Shown here: piece by piece, positions 1 through 12,246 of the stretch
Layout of the letters: each line of letters opens with the position of its first letter
How positions within the stretch are numbered: the stretch's first letter is position 1
Origin: Eimeria necatrix
Taxonomy: Eukaryota; Apicomplexa; Conoidasida; Eucoccidiorida; Eimeriidae
NCBI RefSeq assembly: GCF_000499385.1
Contig: NW_013654286.1
Span: forward strand, 1-33,272
Length of the DNA stretch: 33,272 bases
Direction: 5' to 3'
Translations under genes and position numbers: made by a program
Notes under the pieces: generated by a model
The model's database searches: none
Told to the model about the DNA's origin: nothing
What the model saw: only the letters and a program-made list of their open reading frames with translations

Positions 1-3000
1 TCTTAAAAGAAATTTCTGTTTTTGTCGACCTCCGATCGACGGTTCGTGGGCGAATGCTTGACCCATCAGAGCCTCAAGATCCACATTATTGGGGCGGGCA
101 GCTTACGCTGCCTGTCAGGTTTAGGGAAGCTGTTATGGCAGCAGTTGAGTCATGCGGTTTGGATCACATTGTCTTTGTAGAGATAGGGCCTCAGCGTACG
201 CTTGTTAATCTTGCGAGCCGAATTCTCCTGAACCAAAAATCTCTAGACACAAAATACTTTGAGATGTCAGGGCCTAATCAAAGCTTGGAGTCCCATTCTG
301 AACTTGAAATTCGCCTTCAGCAGATATGCAATTCAGCCGAAACGCATTCTGCATGCTCCTGGAACCACAAGTAAGACAACGCATATTGTCCTTTTCTCAA
401 AATTCTTCATAGTAATCAAAGCAATATAGCTTGATAGACTTCCCTTTTACAAGGACTTCGTGCGGAACAAAATCATGCGACTTCGCAGTTTTTGCGGTGT
501 TTGATTCTCTCAGGAGGTTCCCCTTTCCATTTGAATCGACCAAAAATACATACAATCGAGCTAGTGCTGATTCAGCCGTAGAGAAGGAGCTTCAAGCGTT
601 CCCAGGGCCGCTCTGGAAAATGACATGGAGAGATGTGATTTCTCAGGAATCATGCAGCGCTCTTGCCGAGCGAGCACGGAACTGGTTGTTTTGTGGCGTC
701 CCAAAAGAACATCTTTCTACTTTCCAAAGTCTCCTTGAATCTTTAAATATCAAAGATGCCGAAATCGCAGAAGCCTTCAGCATCCAACAAGTATCATCTC
801 TTCCCCGTTTGCCCTCTGGACGCGTTGCAGAGGGAGTGATATTCGTGGGTGGCCTGTGGGGCTCTCATTCAAGCACAGCATGTCTTGATGATCTTAGGAA
901 CATACTCCTTGCATACATCAAGTCGGCAGAAGACGATGCATTCCTTTGCCCTCCCTTATGTGTGGTTACTAGGTGCAGCAACAGTGCTTTTGGAGTTCCC
1001 ACTGATGTCGACTCCAGCAAGCATGGTACCGATTTCCACATAAGGCACGCAGGGCTACTGGGAATGTGTCGCACTTGTCGGCTCGAAGTTCAGAGGTTCT
1101 GCAAGAAGCCATTTACGCTGTTGTATGTAAATGTTGAAGAAGCATCTGTAGAATTTCTGGGAAGGGCTTGTGGCTGGATTGGGGCACAGTTTGAGTTATT
1201 GAGCCACAATTCCCCTGCTTTAGTCGAGGAAGATGTCATCATCACGAGCACGACTTACATGGTTCCCCGCCTAGTACAAGTCCCCACTAGCCAAGCACAA
1301 GATAGAGTACCACCTTCTGGAGCGAAAGCTTACCTAATTACTGGCGGTACTGGAGGATTGGGTCTAAGTGCTGCAGAGTGGCTACTGAAGCAAGGAGCAG
1401 GCTTAGTTGTCCTCCTATCGAGAACTGGGAAACCTGCCGGTGCACTATTGCAAACGGCGGCTTGGAGGGCTATAGAGGAAGGAATTCATGCAAAACGGGT
1501 TGAAATTATGCCTTGCGATGTGGCAAATTTTCAAGCTGTACACGGCATCCTCTCTAAAGTCCACCAAAATGTCCCCATTGGAGGAATATTTCACTGTGCT
1601 GGCATCGAGGGCGAGGCTAGCCTTCAAGACTCGAATCTGCAAAGCATCGAATACGTGTACCAACCTAAAGTGAGTGGAGCGTGGAACCTACACCTTGCTT
1701 GCCAGCAGTTAAACTTGGAAACTAGCCTTGATATGTTCGTTCTTTTTTCCTCTATATCAGCTCTGCCCGGAAATGACGCTCTGGCGACTTATGCTGCTGC
1801 CAATGCATTTTTGGATTCGATGGCATGTTGGCGCAAATCCCAAGGGCTCCAGGCTCAAAGCATTCAGTGGGGGCCCTGGAATGATGTTGGCATGGTCACA
1901 AGAAACAAAAAGCTTGAGAGGGTATTCGAGTCACGTGGAATTAAGCCGTTCATGCCTGCAGACGGTGTAAAAGTCATGGAACTGGCTCTGCGGATGAAAG
2001 AACCATGTTTATGCGCCTTGAATGTAAATTGGAAGAAATATTTACGAGCATTTGGCCAGTCAGTTCCACAAGCGTTCATAGAAATGGGGTTGGAGAAGAT
2101 GGGTCCTTCTTCGGGCCACGAAATAGATAATCATTCGAGGGAATCCATTGAGTCCACAGTTCTTGAAGCCGCAAAGGCATTGGTTGGTGAAGAACGAAAT
2201 ATCAGCGCAGAGACACGCCTAGACGAGCTTGGGCTTGATTCCTTGGGGTCTGTTGAACTTCGAAATATTATTCAGGAAAAGCTCTCAACGAGCTTACCAG
2301 CCTCTCTGCTTCTGGAGTATGGAACTCTAGGTGAAGTTATTGAGTACATATCAGAATGCCTCCATAGCCAGCTGCCCACTAGTTCCATAAGTCGCCCATC
2401 AGCTGCAAGGCCGCTTCCCTCAGCGGAACTAGAAGGGTTTGCTGTAATCGGCATGGGGTGTCGGCTCCCAGGAAAGAGCAATTCACCTGAAGAGTTCTGG
2501 AGCATGTTGGTCGCTGGGACGGATTGTGTGCAAGATATTCCGTGGCAACGGTTCAACATTGAGCCTCTCTTTGATCCAGATCCTGAAGAAAACAAGTGCT
2601 ATGTAAGGGAGGCTGCATTGCTGGATAACGCTCACCTGTTTGACAATGAGTTTTTCCGAATGAGTGAAAGCCAAGCGAGAAATATTGATCCTCAGCAGCG
2701 CGTATTACTGGAAGTGGCTTACGAGACATTTGTCGACGCAGAATATCGGCAAGAAGACGTCAAGGGCCAAGACATTGGAGTCTTTTGTGCAACTTACACA
2801 AATGAATATCAACTGTCTAGTCTAACCAAGGGGGAAAATGGTATTCTCGCAATCGGGGAAGGCTCAGACGGTGGCGTTCCCCGGTTGGGTGAAGCTTCCG
2901 GCTACCCTGAGCCTGGTGGACTGATGTGCCTAATTCCCAATAGAATATCGTACTCTCTTGGCCTAATTGGACCCAGCTTAGGAGTTGACACTGCATGCGC

Positions 3001-6000
3001 ATCCGGTCTTGTGGCCTTGGACACGGCAATTATGAAGCTGAGACTCTCAGCGTGCTCAAAAGCGTTTGTTGGTGCGGTGAGCCTGATCCTGGTTCCCTGC
3101 TTTTTCCTAGGTGGCAGTAAGACGCGTCAATTTTCGAAGTCTGGGAGGTGTCGCACATTTGATGCTGCAGCAGATGGCCTTGTACGTGGTGAAGGGGCTG
3201 CTGGTATTCTCCTTGCACCTTTAGCGACTGCAAGGCGTGAGTCAAAGTTCGTGCATGCTGTTGTGCGAGGCTCGGCAATATCGCACTATGGGCAGGGTGC
3301 GCGTCTGACGGCTCCAAACAGCAGAGCCCTTACACGGGTTCTTAAGTTGGCGCTGGAGGATGGCAAAGTAGATCAGTCCATGGTCAGGTGCTACGAGGCA
3401 CACGGCACGGCTACCGTTCTCGGGGACATTATAGAAATGAATGCGCTTAAACAAGTGTTTGAGGACAGACCAAAAGAGGCTCCGCTTATCGTAGGCAGCG
3501 CCCACAACAATATCGGGCACCTAGATTCTGCCGCAGCTCTCGTTGCGTTTATGAAAACCGTACTTACTTTGAAGCATCGCTATGTCCCACCGAACATCCA
3601 ATTCAAGAAGATGCATCCAGATATTGGCGCTTTCGACAGAACCAGAATAATTTACACTCGTGAAGGCCAAACTATTCACACTTCCGATAACCAAACGAGG
3701 ATTTTCGGAGCAAATCTTGCCTACGGTCTAGGTGGCACAGTGGTCGCGTCGATCACAGAAGAGGGTGACGATCCTACAATGGCACCAAAGGTAAGCTGCC
3801 ATGGCGCCATCGTTGGTTGGTTCTACTAAGACAATTGTGAGTTCGATTAGTGTGGCGAAATTTTCATTTGTGGCTGCACTATGCTATTGAAGAAGCTGCA
3901 TTATTGAGTGGCAGGAGAGTATCCGGACAGGGGTAAGAGCAGAGCACAGCTGTGCAGAGTCTGTCATGATTTTGGATGCTGATTCAGCAATTCGAGCTTC
4001 AAGTGCATACTGTGCTTGTGCGTTAGGTTACGCGCCATGTGTGGAAGCACAACTCGTTTCCACTCGATTCACAGAAGTTCGTCTTCTTACTGGGTGCAGC
4101 AGCGCTGCTGGCCCAAGATCGGAAGCAGACTCCTAGGGATGATGTTGCCTACCTGGTGGATCGCATTTGCAAGGATATGCTTAACAGGCATAATTTAGTA
4201 TCATTGAAGCCATGCACACCTCCTAATATCGTGTCCGAGATATTTTTGACGGGAGCTACGGGCCTTACTGGAAGCCGAATTTTGTTTAGCTTGCTAGAGC
4301 AGAGGATCGATTGCGGAAAGGGAGCCCAAAGTCGATTTCCCCGCATCTACTGTCTGGTTCAAGCTCGCGACCGAATGCATGCGATGTATCGTATCATCGA
4401 TGCTGCTGTGGGGAGGGGCCAGAAATGGAAAGCCCGCTTTTTTGAGCAAATCGTGCCGGTTGTTGGAGACTTGAAAGCTCCCAGGATGGGCCTATCCTCG
4501 AAAACATTTGAAACACTGGCTACTAGGGTTGAGGCGGTGTATCATGCTGCAAGGGTTGTAGACTTTGCGCAGCCGTATGAGAAGATCCGAAAAGCTAATG
4601 TCCTTTCGCTCCTGCCCCTAATAGAGCTATGCACCACAGGAATAGCTAAGCACTTCCACGTTTTATCAGACTTCGCGGCTCACATTCAGTACTTCGGAGC
4701 ATTCGCTGGGGACCTAAACGTGTCTTTACCAGAGAAACTCTCCGTGCCTGACGACCTGGTAGGCAGAATGGAAAATCAAATGCCAGCGAGCATTATCGGT
4801 TATCCGTGGGCAAGATGGGCTGTAGAGGAGGTACTTTCGAAGTGTCAACAACGGCTGGACGAGCTAAAGAAGTCTGCAACAGGAAGTTCTCACGATATCG
4901 AGAACAAGTTCGCCTTCACAGTGTACAGAATACCAAACTCAGCAGTGTACTTCAACAATGGTAGAATCGAGTTCTCAAATTCTTTCTTTGCAATTTCAAT
5001 GGCTGCATTGCAAGAGGGTATCGTTCCCCCAGGCGTTTTGCCAGTAGGGCCCCCCTTTTTAACTACTCCCATTGATATATCAGCAGACATTTTAGTTGAC
5101 ATTTCAAGGTGTCCTGAACGCCCCACCGTCATCCACATCGTCAACCCCACTGGAGTTCGACGGTCAGCGATTATTCAAGCACTCCAAAGCTTTGGCATTC
5201 CATTCCGGGAGTCATGCGAGGATGAACTTCTTCGGGGAATCGAGAAGAATCAAAACGGCTCCTGCGCTTACTCGCTGCTCCCTGTAATGCGCGTAAGTTA
5301 ACCTTTGTATAATGGAAGGGTGCAATAAGGTTATATGTGGTTCGCGAAATAATATTTCTGGCTTGCGTGACTCCACAACTGTTCGATATTGCTATTGTTC
5401 GATTTTTCAGTTCTGGAGACGCTACTGGTTTTCTGAAGACCTGGATAGGGAGGCCTTTCCAATTGAGACGGCAAACTTGGAAGCCTGCCTTCCCAATGCT
5501 TTGAAACGATTCCCGAGCGCCAGGGAAACTTGGACAAGGATGCTAGCCTACTGGTAAGGTGGCTACATGCAGGTACTATAGAAAAGATGCCTTCAGATGC
5601 AGATACATTTGCGTGTAGACATTTTCTTTGGCGGCACTTAAAATCTAGGCATTCAGGGGTATTTTCGGAACTTGAACAATGAGTTTGCTAGATGTCGAAA
5701 GTGCATATCATACATAGCCTTTCCGAATGAATCTTTGCTAAAACTGTAAAGAAACATAAGCTGAAAAACAATCTGCATTAATGGGGGCGATCTTCCACAG
5801 TACATTCGTTTGAAAGCCTTGACGCTCGCGATGTGATATTGTTTCAGCTTGGCGAATTACCATCTCGTTAGGGACCCCTATGACGCCATCTTGCCTAATG
5901 AATTCCTTCGTATTGTTGGAGCCTCCATTCTTTCCGCAGCGTCATTTAAAGAGCTTTCTAGCTGCACTCAGGAGATGCTAAAGTCTGCACTCCATGGCAA

Positions 6001-6091
6001 AGGAAATGATGAAATTGAGCATGCTCTAGATTGGGAGAAGGCGCAGTTCTTATCCGGCCTATCTTCTAAATTTCTTCCTATATCGGAATGA
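1..6091 (+). CDS. Modular type I polyketide/fatty acid synthase, C-terminal part (AT end, KR, ACP, KS, reductase)
   Basis: The gene enters from the left edge, so its start is missing. Five exons keep frame: 1-370, 430-3790, 4027-5292, 5411-5553 and 5848-6091, with GT..AG introns of 59, 236, 118 and 294 bases. Domains in order: the end of an acyltransferase (VEIGPQRTL, about 175-205); a structural KR half (from about 600); a ketoreductase (about 1320-1890) with GGTGGLG for NADPH and the K, S, Y, N residues in PKVSGAW, FSSIS and TYAAANAF; an acyl carrier domain with phosphopantetheine serine in GLDSLGS (about 2150-2370); a ketosynthase (about 2430-3770) with DTACASGL, EAHGTAT and NIGH; and a thioester-reductase-like Rossmann domain (LTGATGLTGSR, about 4240 on). 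There is no DH or ER in this last module. By family knowledge it extends an acyl chain and releases it reductively as an aldehyde or alcohol. Odd points are a ketosynthase joined directly to the reductase without AT or ACP, Lys-to-His in the GSxKxNIGH motif, and Arg for Lys in the reductase YxxxK. The family call is very secure; the last splice junctions are good but unproven. Confidence 0.92.
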
Positions 6092-6120
6092 AGCTTTCTA
6101 CTGATCTAATTTGAATTGCA

Positions 6121-8569
6121 GAAAACTAGCATCTATGTCACGGAAAAACGTTATTTCCACAAGTCTGCAAACGCTTCACGACTTCAGCGCCCCCTTTGCA
6201 GCACGGTGGCGTAGTTTCTTCGGCCTTATTTGATGTTCAATGCGCTTTACCAATTGAACTCATGCAAGTTTTAGTAAGCTCATGAACTCGGCGTGGACTG
6301 GGAGGTGCATCTAGCACAATTTTCAGAATAAAAAGTTGCAAGGTCAGCGTGCCTTTTACCACAACTCGGCACGTCCTTCGCGTTTGATGGATACGCTGCC
6401 CGTTATGTGCCGAGCACTTTCTACATAGAAAATACTTTCAGGGAGCAGAGGATACGAAGAATACAGGAGAGCTCTTCAGACTGACAGGTCAAGAAGCACG
6501 GACTTTTGCAGCTTGCTTGGCCAGCTCCTTCAGTGCCTTTGATGCTGCCAGTAATCGTATCCTTACCAAAACTTGAAAAAAAAGCGAACAGTACTGTCTC
6601 CTGCCCTCGCTTCCGCATGGGGCATTCGGCTATCCCATGTCGTGTATATTGAAAGCCACCCTACATGAATGCCAGAGACATATTGCTGGAAGCTGCAAAC
6701 TAGCATCTAAGTGCCCTCGTTGTCATCTGTGAATCGTCATTGTCGTGGTCGTGAGGCCGCACACCGACTTGTGAGCTTGCTGGGTGTTCCGTACTCTCCG
6801 CTGCTACGGCAGCTTCAAAATAAGTCCAAAACGAGTATGACATCATCGCTAATATTCATTACAGCGCACAAGCTGGGAAAAACCAGAAATTTTCTGCGAT
6901 GCCCGTACCTACATTAGGGAGAGTTAACAAACTGAAACAGCGAAGGGCGAAGCAGCCTGCTAAGGCTTGGGATACAGCTTCTCTTGTATACACGCCATAT
7001 AGTCGTCATAACAGGTTCCTAAAACGCCATAACCTATTGCTTCAAATTCAACCCTTAGTCAGGCGTGACCTTCCGCTGTGGCAGGGAAGGATGTCACTGA
7101 CTTTATACCCAGAGCCCTTCTTCAACTTCGTCACAAAATTGAGCTCACGAACGGGAACTGTTTGGACCCGGATTTAAATGCAGTCTGTGTTGGGCCTTTT
7201 TCATAAACTGCTCTTTCTAGGAACATGCGGCTTCCAAACAAGCACGATACATACACAGTCAGCAAGCACCTGTTGTACTATTGCTCTTCCCTTGTATCAC
7301 TTGAGCCAAATTCTTGCTGCATGCTTGTTTCATTGTCAGTGGACGAAAATGATTTGCTTCTTTCTCGATATCACATTAATTAGACCAATGCCAGGCGAAT
7401 GTTAAAGGCCCGGCATAGGTATACTTCACAAGGTCCAGTATTCCGAGTTTGTTTGTGGGCAACTACGCTGCAATCTCTAAGGAAACGCAACCCTATCCAC
7501 TATTCATATTTGAAGCTTCTCATGCGAAGGTTTGCACGATACCAATTACAAGCCATGCAGTTTTCGTTTCAAAAGAGCTTTCAGCGGTAGCTGGACAGCA
7601 CCACAGTGGCCTTCGTCTTGCACAAAAAGCGCGGACCAACAGGCCCTGTACGTTTAGTGTATTAAACAAACGTTTCTTTTCTGAATTGCTTAAATACACT
7701 GGAAGGGAATGGACCACGGTCATTAAGCCATTCGCTCCCTCAGTCCTCATTGGACATGCTAGACAATGCCGAGCTGAGACTGGTTTTTGCTTTGTCGGCC
7801 AAGTATAGGCTTCAAAGCATTACGCCCGCTATCGCCTGCCTCCCAGGTGCCTCTAGGCAGAAGACGGTTGAATTTTCATAGCAGCTTTCTACAAGGATTA
7901 GATTGGGTACATCTGGACGAGCGCTGTAGCCAACACAGCAATTGAACAACGTAAACCTGGAGGTTATGCTGCGACAAAACCGCTACCTTTTTCAGGGGGC
8001 ACGAAGGAGCCATCAGCCACTTGGATGACCTCACTTCTGTCATATGCAGAGGCTTGTGCTCAAGTACAGGCGTGCTTGAAGACACTGCCCACCAGCATAA
8101 AATCCGATCAATATGGGTGAGGTGACTCCCGTGGAACAGATAGTTGTCCGTTGCCTAACACGAAATGGAATACTAGCATGGACCACACACTGCGTTGTTT
8201 CAGGTGGGTTAGATCTCTAGCCAGTGCTTGCTCATTATTTGTTCTTTCCACCTGGCGTGAAGCTGTGCATGAGGTGACAACGGAAATATTCCATGATGGC
8301 GGGCAACAACAAATGCACTTGTTTGGCTTTGAGTGTCAAATAGAACATCTTCAGCTTGCTTCAATCTTGGAGGAAATTCCCGATGGAATCTCGCTGCAGT
8401 GTACTGCGCTGTGCCCACACCCGTAGCTTCACAATGGCCTGCTACGGGTTGTGGGTACAGCCTAGAACAGCACTCCAACGCCCTGATGCAGCCCAACACG
8501 CTCTTAACGCCGCGTAGAAGACATGCGACAAAAGCTGCATCGTACAAGACCTTTGAATGGATGGAATAA
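6121..8569 (+). other. Possible spliced gene of unknown function downstream of the PKS; not assembled
   Basis: No family is recognised. The stretch is free of CAG arrays. It holds several open segments that read like protein and are bounded by splice-like signals, but no continuous model was reached. An intron-like end (polypyrimidine then TTGCAG) lies at 6121, followed by a possible start MSRKNV at 6135. A segment after TTTGCAG near 6200 reads HGGVVSSALFD. Another begins after ACTTTCAG at about 6441 (GAEDTKNTGELFRLTGQEAR). Others lie at about 6872-7000, 7087-7185 (VTDFIPRALLQLRHKIE), 7220-7380 and 7449-7600. The clearest runs from 7902 to 8116 (IGYIWTSAVANTA ... SIKSDQYG), between GGATTAG and the donor GTGAGG. 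A final frame stops at 8569. This could be one gene, the remains of one, or chance. The HGGV motif resembles hotdog thioesterases but is too short to rely on. Confidence 0.33.
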
Positions 8570-9261
8570 GGAAAACATAGCCAAGGTTGGCCACAAAGGA
8601 GCTCGGTAGAAGGTAAGGCAGGAGGGGTGGTGTTCTGGGTCGGTCGGGGGCGCCGCAGACTCCTGCGCGGCGGAAGTTACAAGCTTGAAAGAAGTAGTAG
8701 CTCTTTAGAAATTTCAAATGAATGTTGTTACGGCGGCATGCTGCTGCAAAGTCGATTCTTTGAGGGCTTTTGTCGTTGCTGTCGCCGAAAGTTAACACTG
8801 CAGGGGGCCGAGTGGGCACTGTTTAATCCGTTGTCGCGCACGCGTTTCCTTCTTTCTGTTTATTTCAGCATACAGAGTAGCAATATTTTGGTTTCTTTCA
8901 CCTACACCGATCCAGGTACACCAGGGCCCTCATTACGGGTCTGCTTATCGCTACCTAGGGTGCAGGTAACCAACTGACCGATTCCGTAGTCGTACTGTCT
9001 GTCTCTCTTTGGCGCCAGTTTCTCTCCTTTTGGAGCCTTCTGTGGCCAGCAGCAGCCGTTTGGAGCCTGCTGCAGTCTGCTGCAGCCCGCTGTGCCCCTC
9101 TGCTCCCCCCACAGTTCGTTGCAGCTTGCTGCAGCCTGTTGCGGTTTGCTGCTGCTTGCTTCAGCGCGTTTTTGCCTGCTGCAGCGTGCTTCACTTCGCC
9201 AGGGTCAGCCACAGCTTTTGCTGCGGGACAATTCCCTCCAAACCCGAAACCAGGCTGGCCT
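8570..9261. other. Transition from repeat-free to CAG/CTG-rich DNA
   Basis: No gene is seen. Up to about 8,950 the composition matches the PKS region. From about 9,045 the sequence turns into imperfect repeats of GCAGCCTGCTGCAGTCTGCT type, which mark the start of trinucleotide-rich DNA that continues to the window end. Confidence 0.6.
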
Positions 9262-9728
9262 ATGCGCGAGGCCGGAGGGACCCCCAGCCGCGGACTCAGT
9301 GCTCTTTCTAGCAGCTTGGCTCCCTCTGTACAACTTGCTAGTCAAGACTTGTGCTGCTCTAATGTTCCTGGCTCTTGTTCAGAACTTGGCAGGGCCCCGG
9401 CGATGCGCAGGCCGCAGTGGGCTTGCCCAGTCCACGGAAGCAGCCCGCTGCCTGCAGTAGCAGCAGCAGCAGCAGCAGCAACGGGAGCAGCAGCAGCAGC
9501 TTCCCCACCTGAAGAAGACCCCGACACAACTGCTGCACTCGCAAGGGCATGTTGCTGCTCGCAGCCATTTGAACAAGGCCAGCTGCATGCGCAGCTGGAG
9601 CGTGGAGTGCAGCAGCAGCTGCAGCAGCGGCAGCAACAGCACATGTCGGACTCCGCAGAAGTGCACTGTGGTGCCACGAATGTCTGCTGCACTTGCAGCC
9701 AGACTCAAAGCAGCAGCGCCGGCTGCGC

Positions 9729-9764
<36 letters not shown>

Positions 9765-10252
9765 GCCGCAGCACAAGAGGCCTCTGAGCAGCTGCACCGG
9801 GCTGCATGCAAGATGCCGCCTCCCCCACAGAAGCTGGGGCCGAAGCAAAAGCAGCAGCAGCGGCACGATTGCCAGAAGCAGCAGATCTGCAGCAGCTAAG
9901 GACTCTGCTGCTGCAGTGCAGCACGGGACAGCACGCAGAAGAGCAGCAAGTGCAGCGTGTGCAGCACCCTTGCGGCCAGCTGCTGCAGCAGTGCCCCCAC
10001 CTGCTGATGGCAGCAGCAGCTGCTGCGTGGACTGCTGCTCTGCTTCTACACCGGGGCAGTCTGTTGCTGCTGCTCCTTTAGAGCTGCCCGGAGAGCCCCC
10101 AGTATCTACCGAGGAGGCAGCTGCTGAAGCAGCAGCAGCAGCAACAGCAGCAGCAACAGCCGCAGCACCTTTGTCAGCAGCCGCATCACTTGCACAAGCC
10201 GCACCTGCAGCAGTGGCAACAGCATCGGAACCGGCAGCAGCAGTAACAGCAC

Positions 10253-10284
<32 letters not shown>

Positions 10285-10801
10285 CCCACGGCACAGCAGC
10301 CGGACGCTGCTCCACAGACTGCCAGTTTTGTGTCTTTTGCACAAAGGCCTGAAGTCGAAGCCCGGCGAACGCCTGCAGCAGCAGCAGCAGCAGCAGCAGC
10401 AACTGCTGCGGCGCTGAGAGAAGACGGGCAACGGCAAGCCTTGGGGGGTTGGCAGGTGCCTCTGAGCCTTCCTGTGCCGCTGTTTCTGGCTCCTGTGTCG
10501 TACACGAAGCGTGTGAAGGCAGCAGCTGTTGCTGCTGCTGCTGCTGCTGCGGAAGCTGCAGCAGCTTTTGCTGCAGGGGCCTCGGAGTCGGCGGCAGCAG
10601 CTGCGGCAGCTGCTGCAGCGGCAGCAGCCAGGGGATCCAGAAGCAAACGATTTCATTTGGAGGATGCGGTGTTGCTGCTGCAGTTGGCATTTGACCTGCA
10701 GCAACACTCCGTGCTGCTGCCGACGCTGCACGTCGTGGGCTCGGATGGGATGCCCGCAGGTCTGAAGCCCTGTGGGGCCCTTCTGTGCAGCGGCCGCAGC
10801 C

Positions 10802-10842
<41 letters not shown>

Positions 10843-12025
10843 CGCGCCAGTCGCTTCAGCTGCGGTGCGCGAACGCTCTCTGCTGCTTCTGCTGCTGCAG
10901 CAGAACGCATGAGGCTCCAACAGACCGTAGAGGCCATTGAGCCTGGCTGCACTGAAGTGCTGCTGCCGCACTTGCCTGTCATTACACCTGAAGAGCTGCA
11001 GCAGCTGCATGCAGCAGCAATTCGCCTCTATGGTGAAGGGATGGTCCCGTCCTTTTGGCAGCAGCAGCTTTTTTTGAATCAACAGCAGCTGGGACAGAAC
11101 TACGCGCAGCAACATCTGCTGCACCAGCTCCAGCAGCTGCAGCTCCAGCAACCCCACCAGTGGCAGCTGCAGCAACGGTGGCAGCGGCAGCAGCAGTGGC
11201 AGCTACAGCAGCAGAGGCCGCAGCAGCACTGGCAAATGCAGCAGCGGTGGCAGCAGCACCAGCAGACGCCCCCCAACAACGCAGTACGGCCGAGCCCAAG
11301 ATCCATGAACGTGAAGGCCTCCAAAAGGCAGTGGCAGCAGAAGCAGCAGAAGCAGCAGCAACAGCAGCTGCAGCAGCAGCAACATAGATTTTCTTCTGGA
11401 ACTGCTCGGCACAACTACCGGCGCTCAACAACAAATCTGTGTGCGTCTGCTACCACAGCAGCAGATGCTGTTCCAGCTGCTGCTGCTGTGGCTCCTGCTG
11501 CTGCAGCTTCTGCTGCAGCAACTGAGACTCCAGCTGCTACGGAAGTTGCGGCAGTTGATGCAGCGACTGCTGCTGCAGCACAACAGGGAGCTGCTAATGG
11601 TTCTAGGCGACAGGCGGGCTCGAAAAAGACTCGACGTTCCGCTGCAGTAGCAGCAGCTGCTGCAGCAGCACCCCCGCGCACTGAAGCTGCTGCTGCCCGC
11701 CGCAAAGCGTTCAGGGGCCTGTGCGCTGCTTTGGGCTTTATGGCAGGTGCTTTGCTTGAGGAAAATGCCAGCAGCAGCGCAGCAGCAGGAGCAGCAGGCA
11801 GCCCAGGGGACGGGGAAGCAACGCACAGCAGCAGTAGCAGCAGTAGCACCGGCGGCAACAGCAACAGCAACAGTAGCAGTGTCCGCAGCAGCAGAAGCAG
11901 CAGTATCCGCGGCAGCAGCACCAGCAGCGGCTGCAGCGACAATGCTGTGTTGGCCAACAACGCGGGAGAACGCTTGTGCAGCGAGAGCGCTGTACGCTCT
12001 GCAGCACAGCACGATGCAGTTGTGG

Positions 12026-12069
<44 letters not shown>

Positions 12070-12246
12070 GGCGCAGTGGATGCACACCGTGTGTCTGCTG
12101 CGCCCAGCCGCACCCTTCCGCAGGCGGGCCGGAGCTGCAGCAGAGAAAGTCTTGCCGTGTCGCCGGGGGCCTCCGGGGTCAGCAGCCCCGAGGGCCCCTC
12201 ATGGGTAAACGGGGGCCTCGCAGCAGCAGATAGCGCAGGCCCGTAA
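9262..12246 (+). CDS. Large low-complexity protein with Ala/Gln/Ser homopolymers, unknown function
   Basis: A single open frame runs to TAA at 12244-12246. It stays open upstream to 9139, but the first ATG is at 9262, giving 994 aa. It is not recognised as any family. Much of it is CAG-array product: poly-Ala in the first half, Gln-rich with Trp at about 11050-11400, and poly-Ser at about 11820-12065. Between these are islands of normal composition that argue for a real gene on this strand: about 10640-10795 (FHLEDAVLLLQLAFDLQQHS, LPTLHVVGSDGMP), about 10905-11060 (IEPGCTEVLLPHLPVITPEE, AAIRLYGEGMVPSFW) and about 11690-11760 (RKAFRGLCAALGFMAGALLE). No signal peptide or membrane segment is clear. 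CAG arrays keep long frames open on the opposite strand too (for example 9705-10646 and 11415-12269), so openness alone is weak evidence. The first part may instead belong to an upstream intron. Confidence 0.5.

Noticed and set aside
9705..10646. Long minus-strand frame, mostly poly-Ala
   Set aside because: It is the reverse reading of CAG arrays within the plus-strand 994-aa frame; it has no non-repetitive island and such arrays keep several frames open.
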